A DNA stretch of 64,000 nt from Bettongia penicillata ogilbyi (lineage: Eukaryota > Chordata > Mammalia > Diprotodontia > Potoroidae), in NCBI GenBank assembly GCA_023548195.1, contig JAJHZJ010000061.1, positions 7,809,374-7,873,373 of the forward strand, given 5' to 3'. Shown here piece by piece: positions 1 to 12,189 of the stretch. The notes beneath the pieces are model-generated. The model ran no database searches. It was not told the DNA's origin and worked only from the letters and a program-made list of their open reading frames with translations. Both the position numbers and the translations under genes were made by a program. Position 1 is the first letter of the stretch; each line of letters starts with the position of its first letter.

Positions 1-269
1 TCACCCTCTCCTGTGTCCTCCTCACTGGGTTTTTGTGATATCACCCTATTCTGATACTGATAGAGGTATCCTACCTATCTGATACTCCTCAGTTTCACCT
101 TCTCAGGCTTCTCTACTGGATCTTCATCAGATCATACCCTCTAACCATTGTTATTCTCCAAGGGTCCATCATGGGTCCTTTTCTTTTTTCCCTCTAGCTA
201 GTGATCTTTTCAACTCCCATGGGTCCAGTGATCATTTCTATCATTTATATTTCTCAGTTCTATTTATCC

Positions 270-885
270 AACCCTAAACTTTCTCCTGACTGTCAATCTC
301 ACATTACCAACGATCTATTAGACATCTCAAAGTTGGTGTCTTACTGACATCTTAAACTCAACATGTCCAAAGCTGAATTCTATTTCCCCCAAAGGTCCAT
401 CTCTCTTTTGAACTTCCCTACTTCTGTTGAGGGGATTACTATTCTTCTACTACTACCAAAGCTTGGAACCTCAGTGTCATTCTTGACTCTTCACATATCT
501 AGTCTGTTGCCAAGTCCTATTGTTTCTACATTCATATCTTTAATGTATGTCCCTTCTCACTACTCACATAGCTGCCACCCTACTGCAGACCCTCATCAGC
601 TTAAGCCTGGGTTATTGCAATAGCCTTTCACTTGGTTTCCCTGCCTCATGTCTCCTCACTCCAATTCATCCTTTACTCAGCTATCAAAGTGATCTTCCTA
701 GAGAACATGTATAACCATGTAGTTCCCATTCAATAAACCTTAATGATGCCCGGTTACCTCCAGGATCAAATATAAAATTGTCTGCTGATTTTTAAAGCCC
801 TTCACAATGTGAACTATTCCTATGGTCTTGTCATACATCACTTCCCTTCACGTAGTCTGCGATCCAGTGATACTGGTCATCTGGC
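270..885 (+). mobile_element. L2 LINE fragment (ORF 3' part)
   Basis: This pyrimidine-rich stretch follows the usual coding strand of the L2 3' half. It has the segments 'tctgttgccaagtcctattg', 'ggttattgcaatagcctttc' and 'ccaggatcaaatataaaatt', which I know from mammalian L2. Stops and indels show that it is long dead. It continues after a SINE insertion at about 1145. Bases 1-270 have similar composition but I could not align them. Confidence 0.75.
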
Positions 886-1144
886 CCCTGACAGGTGGAG
901 CAGTGGATAGAGTTCTGGGCCTGTAGTTAGGAAGATCTGAGTTCAAATGTAGCTACAGACACTTACCAACTATGTGACCCTGTGCAAATCACTTAACCCT
1001 TGTTTTCCTCAGTTTATTCATCTGTAAAATAAGAATAGTAATAGTACCTACCTTGAAGATTTGTTGCTGTGATCAAATGTATAATATTTGCAAAAGTACT
1101 CAGTACAGTGCCTGGAACAGGATAAGCACTATATAAATATAAAT
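886..1144 (+). mobile_element. Marsupial tRNA-derived SINE inserted in L2
   Basis: The head 'ggtggagcagtggatagagt' and B-box-like 'gagttcaaatgt' are followed by 'tgtgaccctgtgcaaatcac' and 'catctgtaaaata'. This is the standard order of a marsupial MIR/MAR-like SINE. It splits one L2 copy in two, so it is the younger element. Confidence 0.75.
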
Positions 1145-1566
1145 GCTCATTTCCTTCCCTTTCCCTATTTTGTAATGTGCATATGATAATCTATCATTCA
1201 GTTTTATGCATTTGCATTAGCATCCCCCATGCCTGGAACAATTTCTTTCCTTTCCTTCCTGGAATCTTTAGATTCCTTCAAGAGTCAACTCAAATCTCAC
1301 CTTCTGCAAGATGCAGAAAGAGGGAAAAGCCCAATTATGCCATTACTAGTGCCTGCCCGCAGAGATTACCATCCTTTACCCAGCATGTATCTTATAAATA
1401 CAGAGTTTTTAGATGTTGTCTCCTCCTATAGAATGTGAGATCTTGGACGGAAGGTTGTTGGGTTTTCTCTTTGCTTGTTTTGTTAGGTTTATTTTGGCTT
1501 TTTATCCTCAGCATACAGCCTGGCACATAGTAACTAGCGATTAATAAATATTTGTTGACTGAATGA
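1145..1566 (+). mobile_element. L2 LINE 3' end
   Basis: This continues the L2 copy broken by the preceding SINE. It contains the 'catgcctggaac' block and ends in the typical L2 tail: 'cctggcacatagtaactagc' followed by 'aataaatatttgttgactga'. Confidence 0.8.
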
Positions 1567-2400
1567 CTGCTGATCAGCTGACCAAGAATCAGCTAATGGG
1601 GTTAAAAGATATCTTCTACAATCTGTGAGAACTCCTAGAAAGGGAAATGATTAAACTAATACCACCAGCCTTTAAAATAATGGCAAGCTTACTTGGTCAG
1701 TGCATAAAATATTTTAGGTCAATAAAGATGTCCTTAGTGAATCATCTATAGCTTCTGTTTTCTTTTTCTATGTGATTTCATTCGTAATCATTCTCCAGCC
1801 TCCACCATTGCAGAGTGAATTCCTCCTACGACTTAGAAGAGAATTTTATGTGTTGATATAGCAAAAATAAACAACCTTTTCCATTTCACCATCTAATGGC
1901 CAACCATTGCTCAAGAATTTCTCATTATAGATTTGGGTTTTATAGTTGGCATTTTTTAAACACATGATCCTTGTGTTTTTAAAGAACAGCACGATCATTT
2001 TCCCATTTTCTAGTCCCAAATTAATCTAAATCGCTTTTCTTTATGATGACTTCTGCAACTGTGCTGTACTCGATGGTCCCACAATGGCTTAAGAGTTGAT
2101 ATGTCTTTATGACTTAGCAGACGGTTAGCAGACAGGAGAATTACAGAGGTCTGGAGCAGGAAGGAGCCTCATCAAGGACTATCTACTTCAACCTCTTCAT
2201 TTTACAGCCAAGGAAACAACAACATGGAAAGAGTCAGAACTACTTCTTCAACGCATATTTTTTATTTGTATTATATATCTGTAATACTTTGTACTGTTCT
2301 ATACACTAGTACAGTTTGACTATAATTCAGGAATAAACAGTACCTTAAGCCTGGAAAGAATTGTAGTGGTCCTTGAATGGCAGGCAAAGGGTTATGAACT
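1567..2400. other. Unassigned intergenic DNA
   Basis: No coding exon or clear repeat is visible. Near 2135-2220 a weak SINE-like patch ('cctcttcattttacagccaa') resembles the antisense body of a marsupial SINE. Confidence 0.4.
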
Positions 2401-2417
2401 TTCTTCGGGAATCATTT

Positions 2418-2652
2418 GTGTTTTTCAGTCATTTCAATCATGCCCTACTCTTCCTGACCCTATTTAGGGTTTTCTTGGCAAAGGCACTAGAATGGTTTGC
2501 CATTTCCTTCTCCAGCTCATTTTACAGATGAGGAAACTGAGGTAAACAAGGTAAAATGACTTGCTAGTAAGTATCTGAAAATAGATTTGAACTCAGGAAA
2601 ATGAGTTCCTGATTCCAGGCCTGGCACTCTGTCCACTGCACCACCTTTAGCA
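2418..2652 (-). mobile_element. Marsupial tRNA-derived SINE
   Basis: Antisense copy. Body 'gggttttcttggcaaaggca' and 'tttgccatttccttctccag', then 'cagatgaggaaactgaggta', ending at the complement of the tRNA-like head ('ctctgtccactgcaccacct'). Confidence 0.8.
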
Positions 2653-3320
2653 GTCATTAGGGAAACACTAAAGATTTTTAAGTTAAAAGAACAAAGTAAT
2701 TGGATCTATATATAAGAGCTAGAACTCAAGTCACCTGGTTACCTGTCCAGTTCTTTTACCTTACCAAATTGCCTTCCAGTATTTTCTTACCCCCAGAGGT
2801 CCTTGTCCCTGTAACAAGCTTATTTATGCTTGTCCAGGACCAAGTTCATTTAACTAGTTGCAGAGCAGTGGTGGGGAAGACTTTTCTTCATAATATTAAG
2901 CTTTATCGCAGGTTAGGAACTTCAGGTGGAACACCATTGTCCCACATCTGCACTCCTCAGTCTACCTGGAATCCAGGTTGTCACCCAGTTGAATGTCCAC
3001 ACACTAATTTTTCTGTGCTCTTTTCAAGGTACAGGGTCAGGATCATTTCTATGTTCTTACACCCCAGGTAAACTACCTAGCGTTCTTCTTCAAAACAATT
3101 CCATGAGTAGGGTCTTATTTTCAAAATACCAAACAACCCCAACCCCCATTTCTACCCAGCTCAGTATCTATCAGCTAGGGCCAGGCTTATGTATCATAGG
3201 TAGGAGGCAGATGCCCGCATATTATGTTTTCTGAGATCCCAGGAAATCCTTCATATCCCTCAAATTCCTCCATCACCAGATATGACTTAAAAGCCCACAA
3301 TATAGCTCATTTTCTTTAGA
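2653..3320. other. Unassigned intergenic DNA
   Basis: No recognisable element. Two overlapping plus-strand open frames (to 123 codons) lack coding character, splice context or similarity I know. Confidence 0.4.
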
Positions 3321-3324
3321 GGGA

Positions 3325-3556
3325 CCGTGTGATAGAATAAAATACTGGGTATAGAGACAAGAAGACCTAAGTTGGAATCCCACTGTTTACTTAGTCTCCA
3401 TGAGCCATATTCTTCATCTATAAGAAAGGAAAATAATAGGACCTACTTGATGAGGTTGTTGTCAAGTTAAAAATCAGCCAACATGTGTAGCAGGTCATAT
3501 ACATAATGCATTTTGTACAAGTTTAAAGCATTACGTAAATGTGAGCTGTTCTTACT
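3325..3556 (+). mobile_element. Degraded SINE (MIR/MAR-like)
   Basis: Diverged remains of the SINE order: 'agacctaagttggaatccca', then 'tcttcatctataagaaagga', 'ggttgttgtcaagtta' and 'attacgtaaatgtgagctgt'. Confidence 0.55.
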
Positions 3557-3609
3557 ACGTAAGGTGTTGTGCACAGAGGAAGCATGATGAGGGATGTTTT
3601 AAAAATGTT

Positions 3610-3828
3610 ATGTTGTTATTTAGTCACTTCATGTGCAATTCTTTGTGACTCCGGGGTTTTCTTGGCAATGATTCTGGAGTGGTTGGTTGGCTATTTCCTT
3701 CTCCAACTCATTACAGATGAGGAACTGAAGTCAATAAGGTTAAGTGACTTGCCCAGGGTCACACAAGTACTAAGTGTCTGAGGCCAGATTTGAACCCTGG
3801 AAGATGAGTCTTTCTCACTTCAGACCAC
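3610..3828 (-). mobile_element. Marsupial tRNA-derived SINE
   Basis: Antisense copy with 'ggttttcttggcaatgattc', 'gttaagtgacttgcccaggg' and 'tgtctgaggccagatttgaa'. The tRNA-like head lies at the right end and is degraded. Confidence 0.75.
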
Positions 3829-3849
3829 AATTTTCAGTTCCAAATCCTA

Positions 3850-4160
3850 AGATGGTTTAAACTCAACAAGTTCCAAATTAAACTCATCTTTCCCTTCAAT
3901 ATTTCCTCTCTTCATTGTTTCCCTATTATTTTCAAGGGAAACCCCATCCTTCCAGGCCCCCATCTCCCCAAGCTAGGCACCATCCATGACTCTTCACTTC
4001 CTTTCACTGCCCTATATCCAATCTGTTGCCCAGAACTCTGTAACATCTCTCATACATGTTCCCTTCGCTCTTCTGACTGAACTATTGCAGTAGCCTGCTG
4101 GTTGGTCTCCCTGCTGCAAGGCTCTCCCCACTCCAGTACACCCTGTGCATCACCACCACC
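3850..4160 (+). mobile_element. L2 LINE fragment
   Basis: L2 coding-strand order: 'atccatgactcttcacttcc', 'ccaatctgttgcccagaact', 'gaactattgcagtagcctgc', 'tggtctccctgctgcaaggc'. It continues at about 4905 after SINE insertions. Confidence 0.75.
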
Positions 4161-4179
4161 CTCAGTCCCCATTCCCAAC

Positions 4180-4275
4180 CCTCCCTCATGCAAAACAAAG
4201 CCAAAGTTCAAGTCATATCATCATTTCTCTGATGGCATGGTCTTCTTCGAAAACAAAGGATAAACACAACAGTCT
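4180..4275 (+). mobile_element. SINE 3' fragment (composite marsupial SINE)
   Basis: Contains only the 3' body of the composite SINE: 'catgcaaaacaaagcc', 'atcatttctctgatggcatg', 'gaaaacaaaggataaacaca'. The full-length form is at 30744. Confidence 0.7.
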
Positions 4276-4904
4276 GTGAGTAGATGCAGCTACTTGAATA
4301 GCTAGCTGGGTAACTCAGCTCCTTCTCTCCTGTCTGTCTCCCCCTCCCCTTCCTTCTCCTCTCCAAAAGAAGGTAAATTTGGATGGTCAGAAGATGCCCA
4401 GTTAACTTGGGTTTTACTGGCTAGATTCCCCTCCCCTCCCCTCTCCTCTCCTCTCCTCTCCCAAAACCTTAAACCGACTGCACTCTGAAGCTCATACATT
4501 GGACAACTCTGGACCCTCCTCACTTCAGAGTGATTATCAATAGTAATTGTTTCCCTTCCAGCCTGATGTCTTCATTTTTCTTTGCCTTATTAAAGGAGCC
4601 ACCCCCTGGCTACTTCTTAAACAGGCCTATTCAATGAATGGGTGTTACCTCACCCTAAGTGAGTACTTAAATAGACCTCAGGCTAAAGGGGCCAAGGTCT
4701 TCCGGTGCATCCTGGGTCATCTCCATCATCCTGATGAATATCTGGTCACTGAATTCAGATGGCCCAGGAGGAGACAGTGAAGCAGGTGACCTGCATAGCC
4801 CTCCCACACTCAAAACAAAGTCAAGTGCAAGTCATGTCATTATTTCTCTGATGGCGTGGTCTTCTTCTGCAACACAGGACAAACACCACCACCACAGCAA
4901 AAAT
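4276..4904 (+). mobile_element. Composite marsupial SINE-bearing repeat
   Basis: The right part (about 4680-4904) is the composite SINE body: 'cctgatgaatatctggtcac', 'agtgaagcaggtgacctgca', 'tcaagtgcaagtcatgtcat'. The left part (4276-4680) includes a CT-rich tract and a segment ending 'aggctaaaggggccaaggtc' that has a relative near 5700. It sits with the preceding fragment inside one L2 copy. Confidence 0.6.
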
Positions 4905-5370
4905 AACCTTGCCCCTTCCTACCTCTCCAGTCTTTTTTACACTTTTCTCTCCCCCATGTACTCTCTGCTCCAGTGACACTGGCTTTCTCAATGTTCCTTA
5001 TGTGAGACATTCCATCTCCTGACTATGTATTTTTACTAGTTGTCTGCTATGCCTGGAATGCTCTCATTCCCATCTCTTGTCTTCCTTTAAGTCTCAGTTA
5101 ACGCCCCACTTTCTGTAGGAAGACTTTCTTAGTTCCCCTTTAATGCTGAACATAATACGCAGAGGGAGCATTCCCTCTGATATCATCTCCAGTTTATACT
5201 GGATATATGTTGGTTTTACATAGTTGTTTGCATGCTGTCTAGCCCAATATCTTGTAAGCTCCTCTATGGAAATGACTGTTTTTTACCTTTCTTTGTAACC
5301 CAGTGCTTAGCACAGTACCTGGTATATCTAGGCATAAATAAGTATTTGTTGACATGTTGACTAATTCAGG
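4905..5370 (+). mobile_element. L2 LINE 3' end
   Basis: Continues the L2 at 3850. It has 'ccttcctacctctccagtct', 'tctgctatgcctggaatgct' and the tail 'agtgcttagcacagtacctg' followed by 'ataagtatttgttgaca'. Confidence 0.8.
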
Positions 5371-5594
5371 ACACACAACCAGCTTGTTCAGGCTCTATCC
5401 ACCCCTTCTTTCCTTGGCACTAACCAATGCTTACAGCTTCCAGTGTTCTAGCTTTATCCTATTACTTCCTTTCTGGTGCTCAGTTTCCTTCTCTGTCAAG
5501 TAAAGTTAATAACATCTGCCCTACTAATTAATAATGCCCATTATGCCTACCTCTGGATATGTTCAACAGATCGGAACTAGAAAACTCCTCCTCA

Positions 5595-5905
5595 CCCTAG
5601 CAAATAAAAGATAAAGTAGTTCACCCAAAGATAGCTTGAATCCTAGCTAAAATGCAAATATCCCCCTCTCCACTCCTAAAGAGCTTGATTTAAGCTTTTC
5701 TTTACTCAATTTGCTTAAAAAGGCCAAGGTCTCCCACTGCATCCCAGGCACCTCCAGTCATCCTGATTTATATCTTACCACTGGAACCAGAAGGCTCTGG
5801 GGGAGAAAGTGAAACTAGTGACTTTGCACAGCTCTCCTTTGCTTAAATCCAATTCAACTGCTAGTCATGTCATCATCTTCCTCATGGTCCTTCTCAAGAA
5901 CAAAG
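5595..5905 (+). mobile_element. Composite marsupial SINE, diverged
   Basis: Shares 'aaggccaaggtctcccactg', 'tcctgatttatatcttacca', 'gtcatgtcatcatcttcctc' and 'caagaacaaaggacaaagca' with the copies at 4680 and 30744. Confidence 0.65.
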
Positions 5906-6885
5906 GACAAAGCATGTCCATTAATGAGAATGCATTTCTCAGACATTTTTTGGAGATTTCTGAGAGGACAGGAGAAAGCTTAAGTCACTGGATCTGTCAA
6001 GTAAGAAGGAGAGGAGAGGGACTTGTTGAGATACTAGGTTAATTAACTCTCTTTCTTCCTTGTTCCAGGGCTAGTCTTACTGCTAACTACTTTGTCCCTA
6101 TGAGATGGAAGAACTGAATCCTGGGATTAATCAGATAGTAAACAATCTTCTGAAAGTCTTAGGGAAAGCATTCTAGGTCACTATCTGTTCACCTTTCTTA
6201 GAAAATTTAAAAATAATCACCACATATCTGTCTTCCCACAGGTAACTTAATGTGTGCAGTATATGAGCCTTCTTTTTGTTGAGGTGGCAGACACTCCCCT
6301 TTTCTTCAGGCCAGTCTTCAATTTAGCAAACCCTGACACACACAATTGCTACCAAAAGTTTCACATCCTGTCACCAACCTCACAGTAAGATGAAAGTAGC
6401 CTCTAACCTTTGCAGAGCCCTGACTGTAAATTATTCGGCACATAAGCAATATGTCCTTTGTAACAAATCCCAGAGCTGGTTAACTTGATTAATAAACAAT
6501 CACAACAGCTTCCGGCTGAAATAAATTAAAACTTCATCCTTATTCACGACCATTACCTATCACCATACAGGCTTCCCCTAGTTCCTACAGTCATTGACAA
6601 GGGCTCATCCGTTCTCTGTCATCCAGTGCTGGCGAATTTCAGGGAGGCATTTATTTGGGAGATAAAGAAAAAGCCAAGTCAGACTCTAAACAGCGGCAGA
6701 GGAGACCATCTATGTGGCATATCATGGTCTAAAAGGCCCCTCTGCCTCTGGAATCTTTATTTCCACTTACCTTGCTGGGATGCTTGAAATTTCCACCTAG
6801 TATGTAGTATGTATCCCAAAGACCCCAGTTACAATGCATATAAAGTGAGATAAGATCACTAAGGATGTTAGCATGTGGAGAGTTG
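5906..6885. other. Unassigned intergenic DNA
   Basis: No exon-like or repeat-like structure that I can name. Confidence 0.4.
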
Positions 6886-6889
6886 ACCT

Positions 6890-7262
6890 TTGTCAGGAAG
6901 AGTCAGAACAAATTGGGTTCAACTCTGGCCTTTGCCAGGTACTAACTGTATGATCCTGGGCAAGTCACTTAAACTCTCAGTGATCCAGGCAGTTTCCTAA
7001 GATTACAAATTGCAGAGAAGAGGCAGAACGGCATTAGTAGAGGTATAGGGAACAAAATGGAAACCTGGATTCAAATCTTTGCCCTGACACTTACTACTTG
7101 CATGATCCTATTGAAAGTCATCCAGTGTCTCCAAGCTTCAATTTCCTCATCTATGAAGTAATGATAATGATATATTCACTATTATCTATCTTGAAGGGTT
7201 GTTGTAAGCATATTGCTTCTGAAAACCTTAAGGCTGTAAGTCAATGCGAACTGTTATTAAGT
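6890..7262 (+). mobile_element. Two adjacent degraded SINEs
   Basis: The first (about 6890-7030) has 'gatcctgggcaagtcactta'. The second (about 7030-7262) has 'aacctggattcaaatctttg', 'caatttcctcatctatgaag' and 'ttgaagggttgttgtaagca'. Both follow the marsupial MIR/MAR-like order. Confidence 0.6.
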
Positions 7263-7544
7263 TTATTATTAATTATTATGAAGTCAAACCAACTTTTTTT
7301 TTGACTTTTCAAATTTTTTATTTTTCTAAATTAAGTCACTGACCAAGACAGACCCACTAACATGTTCCCATTGATCTCTTTGATCAGAATGGCTAGCTAT
7401 CACCCTGGAGAGCCAAGGTCAGAGCCCTGAAGGAAGTAGATACAATCAAGCAATAAGTAATCATAGACACAGCAAGGAACTGTTGAGAGTGGAAAAGATG
7501 GAGAGGAGGATCTCCAGCGTGAGAACTTTTCTGGTTGCCCTGGC

Positions 7545-7620
7545 TGCTAATACCTTCTCCTGTCCTGTACCTGACACATAGTGGGAGCTTAAAAAATGCT
7601 AGTTGACTGACTGACTGTAA
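7545..7620 (+). mobile_element. L2 3' tail fragment
   Basis: Short L2 end: 'cctgtacctgacacatagtg', 'ggagcttaaaaaatgctagt', then 'tgactgactgactg'. Confidence 0.6.
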
Positions 7621-8009
7621 TTGATTACTCTGAAATACTGGATTAGTAATACAGAGTTGGTCTGGTTGCACTTACCTTTCCTCTCCTCAGGCTCCTGGTC
7701 AGATCCACATGATGTGGTGGAGTTTTCCCCTGGGCTATATCTTCCATGTCTACCGAATGACTTCTCATTCTTTGCCCTTTCAGGCACTCCTTCAGCAACC
7801 AATCTGGAGGGGCTGGTATCTGAGTTTTTGCTTTCTGTGACTTCAGCCCAGCCGGACAGGATTGAGCCCGAGGAACCACTGGCTCAGTGAAAACTGCAAT
7901 TGCATTCAGGATTCTGCCCACCCCCACCCCCAACCCCGCCAAGACATGATCACATCTGGGAGCCAAGGAATGTCATCCCTGTGTCTCTCACTCTAATCCA
8001 AAACTGAGT

Positions 8010-8252
8010 ATCATGTGAGGTCTTTCCTGATTCCTCCAGATGTTGGTGTTATCCACGAGCCTCTAAATTGTTTTGTATTTATTGGTATATATTTATCTGT
8101 GTACCTGTTCACCCTCCCCATCCCACTCACTCCCCATTCAAAATGAAAGGTTTCTGAGGGCAGGGACTTTAATTCTGTTTTTCTGTCTTCATTGCTAGCA
8201 CAGTTCCTGACCCATAGGAGGAGCTCAGGAAGTGCTCATTGAATTGAAGCAA
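8010..8252 (+). mobile_element. L2 LINE 3' end
   Basis: L2 end order: 'tctttcctgattcctccaga', 'tctgagggcagggactttaa', 'cacagttcctgacccatagg' and 'gtgctcattgaattgaa'. Confidence 0.7.
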
Positions 8253-8383
8253 TACCATTCTGCTGGACAGCTGTTATATCTCTTCTTGCCCTCCCCCAAT
8301 CCAAGGTCATTTGGGGGGGATAGCCAGAAAGTGACCCCACTGCCCCAAATGAAGACATCTGACTTCAAGCTGAACACAGTAGG

Positions 8384-8696
8384 CTGTGTGTGTGTTTGTC
8401 CTTCATTGCTGAAGAAGATCATGCCATCAGAGACATGACATGACTTACATTTGACTTTGTTTTGAGTGAGGAAGGGCTGTGCTGGTCACCAGTCTCATTT
8501 CTCATCCAGAGCCATCTGAATCCAGTCACCAGATATTCATCAGGATGACTGGAGATGACCCAGGATGAAGCAACTGGGGTTAAGTGACTTGCCCAAGGTC
8601 ACACAGCTAATGAGTGTTAAGTGTCTGAGGTGAGATTTGAAGTCAGGTCCTCCTGACTCCTGCACTAGCGCTCTATCCACTGAACTACCTAGCTAC
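8384..8696 (-). mobile_element. Full-length composite marsupial SINE
   Basis: Antisense copy with both modules: the body ('gatcatgccatcagagacat', 'catcaggatgactggagatg') and the tRNA-like head ('aagtgacttgcccaaggtca', 'ctctatccactgaactacct'). This is the same build as the element at 30744. Confidence 0.75.
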
Positions 8697-8889
8697 CCCC
8701 ACACATAAGGTTAAATGCTGGGGAAATCATCCTATTTTCTATACTAGCTTCATAGCAACCCTCTCCTCAGGTGAGAACTCAGACCATGGCAACACAAGCA
8801 CTCTAAGCTTTTCATCTCCTACTGGACACAATGTGTCCCTTGAGGAAAGACTGCTAGGGGCCAGGTAGGGCATTTTTCTCTACTCCAAA

Positions 8890-9885
8890 GCAACTACTTC
8901 AATCTATACCAGGCATCTTTTACCTCCTGCTGCCAGTTGAATCTCCCAGCTGGCACACAGAGAACTTGTAGGACAAAAAAGAACAACCCTCCCTTTGACT
9001 TCAGGCCTCCCATCTCTTGCTGTACCTGTCCTTTGAGGGTAGAGAATGGTGTTCTCCATTCAGTGATGAACATTCTCATACTTGATCATACCTTTTACAT
9101 CCCAGTGACTCTGAACTCCTACAGATCATTATCTAAACACCCCCTCCTCAACCATCTGATTCCTCATTCCCATCCCCTCACCCTTCTCACATGCCAAAGT
9201 TTCATCCTAACTCCACCCAGCCCTTTCACCTTGCCCTCTGGAATGCCTGTTCTGTATGTAACAAACTTCCCTTCATCTTAAATCTTTTGCTTTCCCATTA
9301 CTTACATCTACCAGTTTTACTGACACTTGGCTTCCACCTGACGACATAGATTCCCTGGTCACCCTTTCAAGTACTGGCTGTACTTTCACTCACTCTCCTT
9401 GGCTCACTGATTGAAGAAGGGAGTTGGAAGACTCCTGACTTCCCATTGCCATTTTCAGGTTCTTCCCCTTCCTCTATCACTCAATAATCTCTCTTCCTTT
9501 GAGGTTTATGTTATGCATATCTACCACTCAATCAAAATCCCAATAACTGAGGTCTACACATTCACAGGTCACTCACCTTTCTTCCTCAATGAGTTTGATA
9601 TTTGTTTACACTTTTTCTCTCCTCCCCAGCTCTTGCCCTCACACTAGGGGACATCAACATACATACTGATTCTCCTTCCCTCATTTCCTCAGCCTACTTA
9701 CCTCTCATAAGCTACTCTTCCACTCCCCTTTAGCCACACACAAAGATGGTCATAGCCTTGATCTTGACATCACCCAAATGTATCACTTCCATGTTCAAGA
9801 ATTCACAATCCCTTTATCTACATCATCTATTAGCTTTTCACCTCTCCCTCTGCCTTTCCTTATCAAATTATATTCTTTTTTGGTC
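8890..9885 (+). mobile_element. Long L2 LINE copy, endonuclease part
   Basis: Broken frames read as the apurinic-type endonuclease of an L2/CR1-clade ORF. Near 9315 the frame gives 'LTDTWLPPDDIDSLVT', and near 9640 'GDINIHTDSPS', matching the family's 'LTETWL' and 'GDFNIH' motifs. Many stops. The copy resumes after the insertion ending near 10985. Confidence 0.7.
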
Positions 9886-10143
9886 TCCCAATTTTTTTTT
9901 GGCTTTATTAAAATTTTAAACTTAAATCTAAAATGAGAAAAAAAAACACATTGTCATGTATACAGAGGACCATAAGAGAGGCTTCAATATAAGAATTTCC
10001 ATTTCAAGAAAACCTATATAATAAATACTATACATTGCTTTCAAAACTTCCCAGCTTTTCTTTGCTTCCTTGTTGGTTTTCTTTTGTTCTCTGCTGTGCA
10101 CTTTTTACTTAATTTTTTCCCTCACTATCCCTGCCAAATTAAG

Positions 10144-10184
<41 letters not shown>

Positions 10185-10988
10185 ATGTATATGTATATAT
10201 GTATATACATATATATGTATATGTATATGTACGTATACATACATACCTATACGTATATATACATAGATCTCTATAAACATACACATTTATGCACTTACAT
10301 ACTCATATGCATACATACAAGATTGTACTGTGCTTATTTCCTCCTATCATCTGTTTCTCTGAAGGTGGGTAGCAGGCTTCTTCATAAGTTGAAGTCTTTG
10401 AATGTTTTTCTAAATCAATCAGTTCATCATTTCCTATATCACAGCAATATTTCAGCCCAATCACATCCTATCTGAAAGTTTATCTATGTAAGTTTTTCTC
10501 CAAATTTTGGGCATTTTTCTATTCTTGGCTATGTGTCTTATTTATACAAGAAAATTTTAATTTAAAATAATTAAAATTATGCTTTTTACACTTCAAGAAG
10601 ATACTGCTGAAGATACTCCCTTTACATCTTTTTCCCCTAGTTTCTTTGAAGTTCCTGACCTTTTGTTCTTCCAAATGAACTGTTATTATTTTTTCTAACT
10701 CAGTAAGACAATTTTTTAGTAATTTAATTGGAATGGCATTATATAGTTAAGCAAAAGTTTTACCATTTTAATAATCATATTGGTTTCTTCTACCTATGAA
10801 TAATAAATATTACTTCAATTATTTCGATCTGAGTCTATTTGTATAAAAAGTGCTATGTTTATGTTTATATAGTTCCTTGGCAGGTATACACTCAGGTATT
10901 TTATATTGTCTAGGTATTTTAAATGATTTAAAACAATATTGAATAATATTTCTGACACAAAGAGTAGTTTCTCTATTTTTCACTTTTA
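9886..10988 (-). mobile_element. Antisense L1 fragment inserted in L2
   Basis: Starts with a T-rich run (complement of an A-rich tail) and ends with sequence parallel to the L1 RT-region block at 59200-59340 ('tagttccttggcaggtatac', 'caggtattttatattgtcta'). L2 coding resumes right after it. Confidence 0.55.
10144..10270. repeat. (TA)n(TG)n microsatellite
   Basis: Runs of TA, then TG, then mixed TATG/TACG dinucleotides. Overlapping open frames here are low-complexity artefacts. Confidence 0.95.
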
Positions 10989-10989
10989 A

Positions 10990-12185
10990 TTAAATCAAAC
11001 CCTACTCTTCATCCATAACATGACAAATTTCTTTACCTCTTAGTTCTCTCCCAGGCCATCATTCCTGCACTAGCCATACTCTCCTCCTTTTTCCATCTTG
11101 ATCCCTTGGTGAACTGGTTCAATGCCATACTGTCCTTTTCTCTTGCATCCCTAGTGCACTTTTGTGTCTGATTAAACCCAAACAAGCCACAGCTTTGGAT
11201 CATTCCCACCATTTGTTGCCTTTTCTACTACACAAGTACTGCTAAATAAAGGTGGAGAAAATCATATAACCTTTGTAATTGGGTCCACTACGAATTATGA
11301 TATAAAACCTCAATTGAGCCTTCACTACTGCCAGGCAATTCTTCTATATCTCCTTTATCTATATCTTTTCACTATCCCATTCTCTGCTGCAGCAACTCTT
11401 CTGAACTCTTTCATCCCTCCTTAAATCCCCTATTGCTTCCCCTATCCCCACTCACTCAGCTGAGAACTTTGTTTCATATTTTATGGAAGAAATTGAGGTC
11501 ATTCTCCATGAAATTCCTCTTCTCTCCACTTCTTAACTCATATCACTCAGATGTCTTCTGCCACTTTCTCCTTCTTCACTCCTGTCTTACATGATGAAGT
11601 GGTCTTACTCCTTACCAAGGCTAACCCCTCTATCTGTAATCCCATTCCATCCCATCTCTTCCATCAGATTGCCCCCTCTGTCATCCCATCTCTTTCACTG
11701 ACTTTCAATCTCTGCCTCTCTATTGGCTCATTGCCTCCAAACATCTTCCCCATCCTGAAAAAACCCTTACTTGACCCTTCCTTCTCTGATAGCTATCATC
11801 CTATATCTCTTCTGACTTTTTGTAGCTAAACTCCTTGAAAAGGCCACGGATGCCTCCACCTTCTCTCCTCTCACTCTCTTCTTAAACCCTTAAAATCTGA
11901 CTTTCCAACATTATCATTCTACTGAAAATCACTCTCTCCAGATGTTCTTATGATTTCTTGCCAAATCCAGTGGCCTTTTCTCAACCCTCATTGTGTTTGA
12001 ACTCTCTGCAGCCTTTGGCACTGTTTATAATTCTCTTTTCTCTAGGTTTTCAAGACACCGCTCTCTCCTGATGGTTCCTTCTCTTCTCCTTTGTTGAATG
12101 CTCCTCCAGATTGATGGAGTCCTAATAGAATTGCCCCCAGCCCTAATATTCTGACTTCATTATAGACCTTTCCTCAAGACCTACT
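10990..12185 (+). mobile_element. Long L2 LINE copy, reverse transcriptase part
   Basis: The frame at 11551-11829 reads like the start of an L2 RT domain: 'NPIPSHLFHQIAPSVIPSL', then 'SFSDSYHPISLLTF', comparable to the 'L.NYRPIS.LP' motif. Near 12005 a frame gives 'LSAAFGTVYNSL', a relative of 'LSAAFDTVDHS'. Stops and frameshifts throughout. Confidence 0.75.
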
Positions 12186-12189
12186 GTAT

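Noticed and set aside
886..1144. tRNA-like boxes in SINE heads as possible tRNA genes
   Set aside because: A- and B-box relics occur in every SINE here. No cloverleaf or anticodon stem could be built.
10070..10475. Overlapping Y/V/C/I-rich open frames
   Set aside because: They translate the TA/TG microsatellite.
11551..11829. 92-codon frame as a possible gene
   Set aside because: It is the decayed RT part of the L2 copy.
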